Shown here: piece by piece, positions 47,092 through 59,423 of the stretch
Position numbering within the stretch: the first letter of the stretch is position 1
Layout: each line of letters begins with the position of its first letter
NCBI GenBank assembly: GCA_036250195.1
Contig: JAVHZZ010000004.1
Span: 321,744,628-321,808,627 of the forward strand
Reading direction: 5' to 3'
Length of the DNA: 64,000 bases
From: Mixophyes australis
Lineage: Eukaryota > Chordata > Amphibia > Anura > Limnodynastidae
Notes under the pieces: generated by a model
Database searches by the model: none
What the model was told of the DNA's origin: nothing
Seen by the model: only the letters and a program-made list of their open reading frames with translations
Position numbers and translations under genes: made by a program

Positions 47092-48271
47092 GGGCCTGAT
47101 TCATTAAGGTACTTAAATTAATAAGTTTCTTTTTTAAGTCTCCTGGACAAAACCATGTATTAAAGTAATTCTATCGTTTTCAAATAAGCATTGCCCAAGC
47201 GATTGTATTGTGTTTCCAAAGCACAAAGTGATTTATTTTAGCAGATGTAAAAAGTTAACAATTCAATACATTATTATTATATAATACAGTACAGTACAGC
47301 CAATACCAAAAGATACATACATACCGCTGCGCTACCACGGGCACCAGTGCACAGTAGTGTTCACCCTTGAATACTGTGGTCAGTGTAGACTGAAACTACT
47401 GGAAGCGTAGCTATGATTATATATACATTCAGTGTTACAGAGAACAATGCAGATGACGTGGCTTGCTTCCATAGGTCCAGACTTCGGGTGGGTCCAGGGT
47501 AAACAGGTCATAGGCTAGTTCAAACAACCCCCTCAAAGGCTGAGGGACAACATTCCAGATGATTCTCCCATCCAGAAACCAGTTACAACTATCCCATTAG
47601 CATTTTACAGTCTGATATCAATCTGGCTATTTATTCCCTAACATCAATAACTAGAGTATGCAATATGCGATCTCTTCGGCGATGGAACCGGACAGCTGCT
47701 GATGAATAGGGGAATAAAATGATATCAGACATGACACATTTCCTATAACCTGAACCTTAAATAACACTGAAGTGTACATACAATCATAATATATAAACTA
47801 ATAATACACTAAATACTATCTGCTCATAAATTACTGTGTAACGGAACCAATAGGAATATGAATTATATAAATAACTAAATGTTGTAATGCGAGTGTGTGC
47901 GTGCGTATTTCACCGTGCGATCGCTGTATGCCACGTGTAGCGACCAATAAAACAATATTAGCCAATATACTTTCATTCATCCAATTATACGACTTCGACA
48001 CATGTTACAATGCAAGGGGTGAAAATTAGTTTTCTGTTTTGCACATAAGTTAAATACTGACTGTTTTTTCATGTAGCACACAAATACTTGATAGCTTATT
48101 TGTACACTGAAATTTAAAGTTGATATTTGTGTGCTACATGAAAAAACAGTCAGTATTTAACTTATGTGCAAAACTGAAAACTAATTTGCACCCCTTGCAT
48201 TGTAACATGGTTTTGTCCAGGAGACTTAAATAAGAAACTTCCTAATTGAAGTACCTTAATGAATCAGGGCC
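47092..48271. mobile_element. MITE family B with TTA duplication, itself interrupted
   Basis: GGGCCTGATTCATTAAGG at the left, inverse ending at about 48271, with TTA directly outside both ends. The left arm is cut at 47158 by repeat X and resumes at 48001. Confidence 0.85.
47159..48000 (-). mobile_element. LTR-like repeat X, copy 2, with exact CATGT duplication
   Basis: It is inserted into MITE B between CATGT (47154-47158) and CATGT (48001-48005). Read on the minus strand it runs from TGTCGAAGTCGTATAATTGG to ...ACTTTAAT. The 842-bp length and 5-bp duplication suit a solo LTR, although the 3' end is not the usual CA. Confidence 0.75.
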
Positions 48272-48873
48272 TTATTGATTAAGGGATAAAAGTAATTTCT
48301 AATTAACTCATGGGGCAAATTCATTATATTAAGGGGACACTATCATTGCATTGAATTAAGTGGAAACTATGAATATATAATTACATTAACTAGGCATTAC
48401 TATTTGATTGTTAATGGGGGATATAAGTATTTATGATGCACAATGTGCAATTACATAGTGCCCCCATAGTATAATAATACTTTTGTCCCCTTAATATAAT
48501 GAAAAATAAAGTTTGCACAGTAAGTTAATTATAAATTAATTTTGCCCCTTAATAAATAAATAATTATTACCCCCATCATGTATATGTCAATGGTGCTTCC
48601 TCTTATCGTCTGTATGGTAAGATGACTCAAACAGCATGTTTGAGCTATCAAGCCAATTAGAAGCAGATACAAACACAACTGTCTTTTTTTTATGACATTT
48701 TTGATGGCAGTTTAGCTACACATCGCCTGGCATTTTACATTGCAGCCTCTCTATAGCAAATGTGGCGGTTTGGAGCACTAAACCACTGGCGATGTGTGTC
48801 AATTTAAAACCACTACCAAACATGATTTTCAGTAAATCTACCACAAAGTGTGTATTAAAAGTAACTACTAAGG

Positions 48874-49010
48874 CAGTGTCGGCTAACCTGTGACACTCCA
48901 GGTGTTGTGAAACTACAAGTCCCAGCATACCCTTCCAGCAATAAGCTGCTATATATTGGCAAAGCATGCTGGGTCACAACACCTGGAGTGTCACAGGGTA
49001 GCCAACACTG
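48874..49010. mobile_element. hAT MITE with exact TACTAAGG duplication
   Basis: The inverted ends CAGTGTCGGCTAACCTGTGA and its inverse lie within a 137-bp palindrome that carries ACTACAAGTCCCAGCAT. TACTAAGG is present at 48866-48873 and 49011-49018. Confidence 0.92.
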
Positions 49011-49018
49011 TACTAAGG

Positions 49019-52000
49019 TGACATTGAATGGCATCTCAAGGATCCTCTATTGCACCCATACTATTAATGGATAGTGGACAATTATGTTCATCATATTGGC
49101 ACTCAAGACTAGATTGGCCAAATTGTCACACTGCTTTATGTGAGCCCATTTGTTATTATTCACAAATTGTACCCAATAATATACTCACATATTAAACTAT
49201 GCAGTTAGCCCACAAATTGTTGAGTGCATTCTAGTAACAAGTATGTAATTCAGAGCCCTTTCTCTGATTAGTTAATAATATTTACCCTATTTGCTGGTGT
49301 CATTGTTAAATATAGACCTTATTCTCTGGTGGCTAATAGACAATTATTTATTGGCTAGTAGACATTAAAGACCCCCATTTTCTGTAGGCTATTTTCTGAT
49401 ATTATAGGTTGGCTTCTTAACAATATATATCTCATTGTCTACTGGATAGTGGACAATACAAACCCAATTCTATGGTGGTGTAAGATTCAGCTGGGGCTTT
49501 GAACCCAGCACCTATGTGCTTCAGTGAAGGCTCCTTGGCTGCTTTCAAGTATCCCAATATAATGTAATGGACAGTACATTTTTGTAGATATGTATTGTAT
49601 GTTTAACCAAGTTGAATGATTTTTATTCTCTTAGATTTAGTTTTCAAAGTGGTATTTACCAAGCTTTTCTTGGAGAACATGTCTTAACTCTGTTGAGCTA
49701 AAAGTTGCTATTTTTTTATTTTATTATTAAATACATTTGTGCACTTGTCTGTGCATTACAATACCATTTATAAATAAATTAATTATAGAAATACATAAGA
49801 GTGTGATAAATCATTTATTAAGATGCAAGTCATAGCAAACTTTGGTACATAACAGTGATGTACTTTGTCCAGTTATAAATGCAATTAAAATAAATACTAG
49901 AACATATCTATTTGTTTATACAAGTATTCTATATTTCATCCCTATTAAGGCATATCATATTGCTGGTCCACTTTCATAGTTGATGTCTTCATTATTGCTT
50001 TAATACATCTATATTGAAAATTATAGGAAAGAAAAAAAATTAGATACATACTGTATACAAATAATTTAAAAATATATTAAAGAAACATTGTCATCACAGT
50101 TGTATGTTATTTGTATTCATGTTTAAACATAGTTGCGTAGGCCATGATGTAAAATATGGACCGCTGCCCCAGACCAATAACTTTGTCTCATCTCTGTCCT
50201 GCTAGACAAGAAAATCTTGTCTATTTTTTGCATGCCCTATTTCTCCTCCAATGTGTAGTCTATCCCTTTTTTTGTGATTTTATGATTGTTGTGACAAAGT
50301 CCTGTAGATAGAGGCACATCTTTTGTATACTTTGTATCAAAGGTTTTGTCCTTTTACACTGTGCTTAGTGACATAACAGTTGACATAGCAGACCATGTAA
50401 CTGCTATAACAACAGATGGAAATTTTGGGTCTCTTAATAGTCATCTAAAAAATCTTTTTTATTATGACATTCTTGAATAATTTGTAAAATGGGAAAATCA
50501 CCCCTTGGGCCAAGTAGTATTGGGTGGGTGGGGAAATTACTCCTCAGCCTCCCACACTGTTTCACTGGCAGGTTTACACTCATACAGTGGGAAGAGCAGG
50601 GTTACCACGTGTATTTTCTAATTATAGCCTAACACCGGTAAAATAAATGCCTGAGAATAAACAATATTTTAAAAGCTCAAACTGCATGAAAATGTAAAAT
50701 GTATTTAAATTTCCACAAACGCGTCCAATCAGTCTACCTTTCTTCAGCTATTGTGCAGCGTGTAGAGTTTGTTTTGCGCAGGGAAAAACTGGTGCAAAGG
50801 GCAATAATAGGACAAGTAGTTGAGTTAGATTCACATGCAAAACTCATAGTTTTCAAACTGGGCCAAAAGTTAAGGAAACTAGTCAACCTGGCAACAATGG
50901 TGTATATACTGTGGGCGCACACAATATTTTAAGACATATGCAGTGCAGTAATTATGAATGGCTGTTTCTATTCTCTTCCAGAAAGAGCAGGCTGAGCAGG
51001 AAGCAATGATCTATGAGAAAAGCAGGAATTGGAAAAAAGTAATAGGAGGATATAGGTTTGAGATAAATGAACCGATGGTTGGCTGGGGCGGAGATAATGA
51101 GTTACTGAAGTGTGGTAGTGGGTGTAGACAATGAGCACGTTTTAGTGCTGAATTGTGGAAAGTGGTGATAAATGATTTGCACGATGCTAGAAATTAGCTG
51201 ATAAAAGACTAGAAAGGATTTTGCATATTACTTGTCACTGTCTATGTATCATTACTAGAGCAATTCAACTCAATATAAGCAATCTACTTTTCTATGAAAA
51301 TAAGTGTTTATTTCCATGTGATGCTACTCTTAAGCACAAATTAGTTGAACTACTATACTGTTTATGACACCCACTTGACCTGTAAAACACTGATACTTAA
51401 AATGTGGCCTATGCAGACCCACTATATTGAATCACTGTTCTACATACATATACCAGCTGGGCAATGTGGGGATTAGCAGAGCATGCTGGGGGGTGCTTCA
51501 TGTCTGTCCTTTATGTAGTGTACAGGTATGTTTTTTTTACTGTGTGGTTCAGCAATTTATAGTTAGCCTTTTATTTTGGAAAATAATACATTTTAATACA
51601 TGTAGTAATGCTGCTACTTGGGCCAATAACAGAGCAACATGATCATTGTTTAATTTGGCCTCTCAAGCTGGGTGGTCAAATAAGACAAGATCTAGCCATT
51701 CAGCACTTGCATGTCATTGAGGCTTGTCAGGATAATAGTGGTCACCTTCCACTTTTCCCAACATTCCTGACCAATAATGATCAATATGATTGTTATTGAG
51801 CATAGTGGTCATTTTGGGACCACACATGCACTGAAATCATCTGCAATACTGCAGGATGTGTATCCATCAAAGAGTCGGCAGCAGATTACTTCAATGAATA
51901 AAGGTTGGGTCTTATAGCGACACAGTGGAACTGCCCAAGCGCCACATCCAAAGTGAGCAAAGTATTGATTACCCTATATTTAAAATCATAAAGCTCAAAC

Positions 52001-52019
52001 AATATATAATCTTTAAAAA
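49019..52019. other. Intergenic, nothing recognised
   Basis: Three kilobases of AT-rich DNA. ORFs at 50699-50932 (both strands) and 51427-51642 have no protein-like pattern that I recognise. Confidence 0.45.
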
Positions 52020-52395
52020 CATTACTCTTTATAACTGAAATGTCATCATCATCTTTAACAACAACATTTAATTAAATAGCACTAACAAATTCCATAGCAT
52101 TTTACAATTGGAAACAAAAACAGTAATAAAACAATACTGGACAATACAGACAGACAGAGAGGTAAGAGGGCCCTTCTTGCAAGCTAAAAAAAATTTGTAC
52201 AATGGGAGTTTGATACATGAGGTTAAGTGCTACATATTACATGTTGGTCCAGTAAGATTGACAGGTAAATAGTGCTTAATTGGCTATATGATCCAGTCAC
52301 ACAACAATGTTGGTCAGAGGGCAGTTGTATTGTGTGAACTGTGGAAAGGATGGTAATAGGGTACCCAAAGGAGGTTAAGAGGGTGGTTGATAAAT
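52020..52395 (-). mobile_element. L2-like LINE, copy 3, 3' end only
   Basis: The reverse complement aligns with 14780-15106: CCACCCTCTTAA, GTACCCTATTACCA, CTCTGACCAACAT-GTTGTGTGACTG, CTCTTACCTCTCTGT, TGTTTTATTACTGTTT. It is 5'-truncated, as is normal for LINE copies. Confidence 0.85.
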
Positions 52396-52483
52396 GTTTA
52401 ATGTATAAAAGTTTACTTACAAATGGTCATTAGTAGTAGCATATATGGGCTAATGTACTATGTAATATTCTTCTGAAGACTTT

Positions 52484-52711
52484 GGGCCTGATTCATTAGT
52501 GATCTTATCTTGTGCTAAAGTTAAGATGCTTATTTTTAAGAAGAAACTGGGATATAAGAGTGAAGTTAAGATGGATTTTCATCTTAACTTAAGAAATTCT
52601 GCACTTGCGCAGTGGATTTTGCTTCTTATCTCCCTTTTCTGAGCATGCACAGAGTGGATTTGCTTACGATAAGCAAAAAACGGCAGATAAGATCACTAAT
52701 GAATCAGGCCC
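52484..52711. mobile_element. Harbinger-like MITE related to family B ends
   Basis: GGGCCTGATTCATTAGTGAT and its inverse bound a 228-bp core. TTT lies outside both ends. The first 15 bases equal those of MITE B, but the core is different. Confidence 0.85.
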
Positions 52712-54534
52712 TTTATCTTTAAGAAAATTATTATTGATTACTAAATTGTACTATTTTGGTCTTAAATGGATGCAGAATTATCTTACCATGAAGATAAGAA
52801 TTAAGTTATTAGTTAATGCAAAGTGACATTTATAAACATGATATCTGGCTGTGTCATACCACAGTTTGAAGTTTTAAACAACAATATGGAGATAGGAGAA
52901 TTACGCTCCCACATGATTATCCCATTTCCTGACCATCGCTGTCAATGACATGCAGGTTTCTAGCACTGTATTGTGTAAAAATAGCATTCACAACTGAACA
53001 CTGTTATACAGTGTGAGAGCACTGGTCTGTTCCCACTTTATCAAAAGTCACTAGAGATCCTCCTGGTAACTAAACCTAGTATCTTGCATAGGATAACTGA
53101 AGGAGACTATACTACATTAGACTCATGTTGAGATCAATATAATAGTAACTGCTATTATAGTTATATATAGATCAAATTTGCCTTGGTTGTACTAGTAATA
53201 CATATATGAGAAACCTACAGTATTTCAGTTTGTGATGATTCCTAAAGGTCTTCCTGGCTTATTAAAAACTACATATATGTTTTTCTCTACTTAGGAAAAA
53301 AAGACAAAGACATTTCAGGATATTTTATGGTGATCGCTCAAAGCTAAAAAGATATTTCATTATGTTACCAAGAAAACCACAGTTAGCTTGATAAAACAAA
53401 ATAGCATTTATTAGGGTAGATTAAGAAATTAAAATGTAATTTCTGATAGCTCAAACCAGAAAAATGGGTGTGTTGCAGAGGTAGAAAAGAGAGAAAAAGA
53501 TGATCCTAAGGGGCACTCGAATGGACCAATATATATCTGAAAATACTGTTAAATATATCTTTATTGATTGAACTAAAATTCTAATAGCGAAATATTAAAA
53601 ATTGTGTGTGGAGTACAATTGAGAGAAAAAAAATACACTGATAAAATAGACAATGCTAATTGTCAAGCCGCGTCACTGCTAACAAAATTATAATTAGAAG
53701 CCATATATTTGGCCATGACTACAAGTCATTGAAATAATCAAATTATATTTGATTAGAATCCTCATATGTTTGGGATCTATAATCTTAGTATCTAATCCAT
53801 TATCGTAGATCCTTCACACGTGGATTCAAGTATTACTTATGAGCTAAAGTAATAGTCAATGCTGGTTTTCGGTGATACATAAACAGCATGTGACTCATGC
53901 AGTTACTCGCTTGCTAACAATATATGATTAATCTAGGTAATCATATGTGCGTGTGGGAACCTATATACAGTAGTGATGTGTCATAACCTAATAACCCCAT
54001 TTGTTAAAATAACTAGTAATAAATATTACTACAGTGAATTAGGGGGAACACTGTTAGCTGTTCACATACCCACAGGCAGCATAGACATCTATAAACAAGC
54101 GTGAAATTCGTCTGCCAAACTAATTTGCATGTGTTAATGCATAGAAGGATTTTAGGAAAATACAAAAGCACTTGTTCGGATCTATTAAAAACCAAAATGA
54201 AAGAACGTGAATGGGTCTAGATCATTGGCTTATGAACCACATGAGTATTTAGGTTCTTCTATATACACATATTCCCCTTCCTAATGTATTGCATTGATTG
54301 ACTATCGCTAACTTAGCCCTCCATACTCATTAGCTTGGTATTAAGTCCCCTTATTGTAAGCATAATAGCTTCCAAAGGACACAGCCATTGGTTCATAAGC
54401 CAATTGTTTATTTCACATTATCTAAATGAATATAAACATAAAATACACATCACAATACAAAATTAGAGATGAGTGAACTTTCAGCAATTTATTTTTTTAA
54501 TTAATTTGAGCCACTGGTCAAATTAGTAATGAAG
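52712..54534. other. Intergenic, nothing recognised
   Basis: The stretch at about 53495-53640 (GATCCTAAGGGGCACTCGAA, then a TTATTGATTG tract) looks repeat-like but cannot be classified. Confidence 0.4.
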
Positions 54535-55382
54535 GGCCTGATTCATTAAGGATCTTAATTTAAGAAACTTCTTATTTGAGTCTCCTAGACAAAACCATGT
54601 TACAATGCAAGGGCTGCAAATTAGCATTCTGTTTAGCACATAAGTTAAATACTGACTGTTTTTTCATGTACCACACAAATACTTGATAGCTTATTTGTAC
54701 ACTGAAATTTAAAGTTGATATTTGTGTGCTACATGAAACAACAGTCAGTATTTAACTTACCGTATTTCCCCATGTATAAGACGCACCTTTGTCCCCAAAA
54801 TTTTGGGTCTAATAACTGGGTGCATCTTATACAGGGGTAGTAGCACTTACCCTGTCAGATGACTCCTCTGTCCGGTAAAGTCTTTTCTCTGTCTGATCCT
54901 GATGCTGGAAATCCGATTAAGGTCCTCTCTGCGATGTCCGGATGTCCATTCAGGACCTTGACGAGGTCCTGAAAGGATTGTCAAGGTCCTGAAAGGATTG
55001 TCAAGGTCCTGAAACGACATCCGGACATCGCAGAGAGAACCTTAATCGGGTTTCCAGCATCAGGATCAGACAGAGAGAAGACAGAAGACTTTACCAGACA
55101 GAGGAATCATCTGACAGGGTAAGTCAGAATTCACTATAGTGTTGTCTCTCCTCTGTATAAGCTGCACAAATACTCTGTGAAAAAATTGAGGATAATGTTT
55201 ATCCTCAATTTTTTCACATGATTTATATAGGTGCGTCTTATACAGTGGAGCGTCCTATACATGGGGAAATACGGTATGTGCAAAACAGAATACTAATTTG
55301 CACCCCTTGCATTGTAACATGGTTTTGTCCAGGAGACTGACATAAGAAGCTTCTTAAGTTAAGATCCTTAGCCCGAAATGCC
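54535..55382. mobile_element. MITE family B, split by a TA-flanked palindromic element
   Basis: The left arm starts GGGCCTGATTCATTAAGG. The right arm resumes at 55275 and ends in a damaged terminus (CTTAGCCC). The interruption is at 54760-55274. Confidence 0.85.
54760..55274. mobile_element. 515-bp palindromic element with TA target duplication
   Basis: CCGTATTTCCCCATGTATAA and its inverse form the ends, with TA duplicated outside (matched to the uninterrupted MITE B sequence AACTTATGTGC). Nearly the whole element folds on itself (GACATCCGGACATCGCAGAG faces CTCTCTGCGATGTCCGGATG). GGATTGTCAAGGTCCTGAAA is repeated at the centre. Confidence 0.85.
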
Positions 55383-57340
55383 TAAAGTTTAAATTCTTGA
55401 CATTCATTATACAGGGATTCTGGAAAGTGCTCAGTGCATATTTAAACCATGAAATAATATGAAACCTCCAGGAACAAATGTAAACCCTTCAAAATATTTT
55501 AATGTTGATAACTATATGCAGACCTCCTGAATTTCAAACCACAAATTACAAAGCCCCACACTCCTAAATCATTAATTCCTTCCTCCTGCAATTGTTATAT
55601 TAGCACTGCAGTGATTAACTGCTGGAATAAAAGTATTTGGATGGAGACGGAGCATCCTTGACATCTGTACCTCCTCTAGTCATGCTACGAACACAAGGCC
55701 TGTGAAAGTCCAAATGATTGGTGCTATGCTGAGTATCCTTCTGCAATCAGTGATACAGGAATGTGGTGAATAGCGCACAATTGGGAGCAGAAGCAGGAGC
55801 ACATGGGGCCAGGAGGTGAGGTGAGAAACTTGCCTATGCAAAATGATATCACTCGAGAAGAGGTTCTCACCATCACTCACATTAAATTAATTTGAGACCT
55901 CCAATCACTTCAAATTCATCCAATCAAGAAAATTAATTAAATGTTTTACTCACTACTTGCAATTCTGATTCATGTGGGAATAATCAAATTACAACCTATC
56001 TCTAGTAAGCTAGTAACCAATATTAACATTTTTTTCCAATGTGCTTAAATAACATTTTTTACAACTAATACCTTTCACAAAACAATTTTTGAGATAAACA
56101 TGTTTTGCTGAGTAATAAATATGTTAACATTCCTAAAATAATTAGTTTGTTGTTTTTATTTTCATTATTACTGATTTGTAATGTGCCACAGTGCACATCA
56201 GGTGCGAAAATAATTTCCCTCCACTGTGATTGACGGTTCATTGGAGCTCCATTTCCTTCATAGTTTTCCCTTAATTGGTCACTTTTTTAATTTTACCTTG
56301 TTCATCCTCTTCTAACTTCTGTTTCAGTACAGTAAAGGTACAGACTCTTCTTGAATAACCCCACTGGGTCTCTGCCTCACCCACCATGCCAACTTTATCT
56401 CTCTCCACATTATTGTAATATAATGAGAATTGTGAGGCCTCTAATTTTTGACCATATGTCTTCAAAATGTGTCTGTTAAGAGGTTACATTTTCCCAATAA
56501 GAGACAGCTGGCCTTAAAGACAAACACGGATTTGAAAGTGAATATTGCTGTCCTTCAGGAAAATGCCCAAGAATGCCTCTGATTTTTTAAATTTCTCCCT
56601 GAGCCAACTGTACAACTAAACACAATGAAGTGGGCTCTCCCTAAGTGATTATAACCTGTTTCAGATTTGTCTGTCTCAATCTTTTAATGGATAAAGCAAT
56701 AGTTTCCCAGTTTTGCAAAGCTTCAAATTAATTTCTCCAGGATGAAATATCAATTCACATTATATCAACAAAAAATGTCCAAATGTCACTCAAATTCATA
56801 ACAAAATTGACCAATTTGGTAACTTACAAAACCTGAATTGTGTAGAAACTACTGTTTTGTTTGTTTAGTGTACAAATTTTGTAAATTGCATGGTTGAAAA
56901 CTGAATGTCACTGCAATTTGCTACAATTCTCTGAGGAAAATGAAAGTGAATCAAACAAAATCAAAAAAGTGATTGCAGTTTTATTAGAGCCAAAAAAAAT
57001 CTTATTTTCTATTTGGAAATTATTTAATATCATAAATTGAAAAATATGTAAAAACCACTTATAATCACAGCACATTTTTCTTTATAATGACTAAGCTGTT
57101 ACTGATGTCTGAGAATTCTAAAGACAGGTATGGTTTAAACAAATATAGGGGTTTATAGCAAAGTCTGATTCATACCTTTTTCTATTTGTGATATTAAATA
57201 ATGACATTAAATGTCCACATCTAAAAATGTGTTATATTGCTGTAATTAATTCATTTTTATTTTTTCAATTTAATGAAAGTACCTGTGCATGTCATGTCAT
57301 AATGGCATATAATGTCACAATTTAGTAAATTTAGCTCTCA
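55383..57340. other. Intergenic or distal GABRA6 3' flank, nothing recognised
   Basis: No coding region supported. TTTATT (minus-strand AATAAA) occurs at about 56980 and at 57256-57261. The latter, about 840 bases past the GABRA6 stop, is a possible polyadenylation signal. Confidence 0.4.
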
Positions 57341-58005
57341 GGGCTAGATCTTCTTAAAAGAGGTTTGATGGAGCTTCCGGTTTTCTGTGTTTTTTTCCTG
57401 TGTTTTCAAGAAAGCTAGATTTACTAAAGGCCAAACCGCTAGAAAACCATAGTTTAGCAAAGCTCTATCGCTATCCAGATTTTTAGCATGATAAAAATAT
57501 AATCTTTTTACTTTTTACTAAGCTGCGGTTTGCTAAACCGCTAGAAAAACAGCCAATAATAGGAAGCAGCTGTGAGAGGTGTTATTGCACAAAGAGCATG
57601 CTGTTTGAGCTATATTACTGTTTAGATAAGATGAGGCACCATTTACATATGCATTATGGGGCAAAACAATTTATAATTAACTTATGGGGGTAATTTCATT
57701 TTTCATTATATTACGGGTACAATATTACTGTATTACTATATTATAAGGGTGATATGGATATTAATTTATATTAAAGGTACAATAATATTTGATTGTTAAA
57801 GGGGGTATTGATTATTTCATGATGGGGCATCAATTATACAGCACACATGTGGCTCTACAAGGAGCAGCATGTATGTGACCTATCAAAAGCAGGTCTAAAA
57901 AATCATGCCATTTTACTAGTCTCAAGTAAATGTGACAGTTTGGAGCACTAAATTGCCAGAAATTGTTGAGGTGCACCAAACCTGATTACTAGTAAATATA
58001 CCGCT
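57341..58005. mobile_element. MITE family C copy beside the GABRA6 stop codon
   Basis: GGGCTAGATC at the left faces CTAGTAAATATACCGCT at the right. It shares GGCCAAACCGCTAGAAAA, GCATGCTGTTTGAGCTATAT and CAGTTTGGAGCACTAAAT with the copy at 46754. It starts 92 bases beyond the stop codon and so probably lies in the 3' UTR. Confidence 0.75.
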
Positions 58006-58097
58006 CAGTGTTACAATTATTGAAATTGCCATAAAATATTTCATGTTAAATAGCTTATTATATATTACCAGTTACTTACCTTTTTCTCCCTAAAAGT

Positions 58098-58388
58098 TCA
58101 AATATTGTGATTCATATCCATTGTGTCTTTTGAAAGATAAACAACCCAGTACACTAAATTGAATCCTGCAAAAGCCACTGGAAAGAGTATTCTGGCATAC
58201 TGGTCTATTTTACTAGTTCCACTGTGGGGAATTGATGAGATCCCTAGTTGTGTAAGGTCTGCAGTGGGTACTTCAGTTTGTTGACAATATTGTGCTTTAT
58301 AGGGTGATATGTTGTCTTCAAGTGATACATTGCCTTGAGAAACCATGGAGTTAATTCTTTTCTTTAAGTTGCAGTTGGAATCAGAATG
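58098..58388 (-). CDS. GABRA6: GABRA6 last coding exon (cytoplasmic loop end, M4, C-terminus)
   Basis: This exon encodes the last 96 residues of the GABA-A receptor alpha-6 subunit, a pentameric ligand-gated chloride channel of the neuronal membrane. It starts after the acceptor TTTTGTGTCTATAG (phase 0) with [14 protein letters not shown], the alpha-6-type part of the M3-M4 cytoplasmic loop. [20 protein letters not shown] follows, and the M4 helix spans roughly [21 protein letters not shown]. The protein ends [13 protein letters not shown] and a stop. Alpha-6 is preferred over alpha-4 because of [12 protein letters not shown] (alpha-4 has PVTFGAFNMVYW). The extreme C-terminus differs from the mammalian ...VSSSVE-type ending. 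The next exon upstream is at 62596. Confidence 0.93.
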   Translation of the reverse strand, partial: HSDSNCNLKKRINSMVSQGNVSLEDNISPYKAQYCQQTEVPTADLTQLGISSIPHSGTSKIDQYARILFPVAFAGFNLVYWVVYLSKDTMDMNHNI

Positions 58389-59267
58389 CTATAGACACAA
58401 AAGAAAATAGTTTTAAACAGGACATAAAGTATGGTGATTAGTTGTATATGTGCAGTGTATCACTAGGTAGCAGTAGTTTATTATGCTTTACTAATAAATA
58501 ATAAAATGCTTTTCACCCCTAGAACCTTACCACTGTCCTGGAGTGAGGCACTTAAGATGATGAACATTAACTTTTTATATTTGTACTAGTAGGTTTTTGG
58601 CTATAACTGCCACTCTGAAAATAGTTCCTGAAGTAATATTTGCTAGTGGAATCTTGCAATAATCAATGAGTACATATGGAGACTTTCAGGCTACAAAAAA
58701 GTGGAATGGGCAGCGAAGTCTAGGGGAGGAATGGGTTCTGAGAGCAAGCCGGGTATTATAGGACCTTGAGCATATGAGGGTTATAGACCCAGTAATATAT
58801 GTGACTACTGTGTCCAATTTCACTATGCAAATCTTTTAACCCACTTCATATTATTTCCTGGAGAAAGTGTGCATAACTCAGTATAACCTCCTATGCCATC
58901 TATTCATTTCCCTTGGGAGTCAACTGTAAACACTTCAACCTTTGTATTCCCTTCACAGAAAGGAACCTAATTCTAGCAACTCAATACTTCAAAGTTATTT
59001 TGTTTTTTTAATTTATAGTGAAAGATTTTTATAGTGACTGTAAACATTTTTAGAAGCAAGGAAGAAGGTGCTGGCCAGCTACACAACCCTTTTAAACCAC
59101 CTTCTGGCCACAAGTAGCACCGTAGTGTGTTTTTAATAATGTTTAATTGTATTTGAGAAAATAATTAATTTGATAGGAAAAAGAATGTCAATTTATGTAT
59201 TTTAAAGATTGAGGGGTCAGAACTATACTCTAATAACACATATAATAGTAATAATATCTTAATGTAA

Positions 59268-59423
59268 CATGCCTCCCAACATGACTGTCCCGGGCAGAGG
59301 GGCAAGGTCGTGACCACTTCAGAAAGGGAGCATGGCCTCCCTTCCCTGACATTCCCGTGAGATAGCTGAGCAGAGCTCTAAAATCAAGACTGGCCCACTG
59401 AAGTCGGGACAGTTGGGAGGGAT
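59268..59423. mobile_element. Short MITE with CATGCCTCCCAAC ends
   Basis: CATGCCTCCCAACATGACTG faces CGGGACAGTTGGGAGGGATG across about 115 bp. A relic of the same motif lies at about 38970-38996. Confidence 0.7.

Larger units (their letters stand above)
46754..48843. mobile_element. MITE family C, split by MITE B and repeat X
   Basis: The left end GGGCTAGTTTTACTAAATGG faces the right end CAGTAAATCTACCAC. Internal matches to the copy at 57341 include GGCCAAACC, CATGTTGTTTGAGCTATATT and GTGGCGGTTTGGAGCACTAA. It is interrupted at 47092-48271. Confidence 0.75.
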
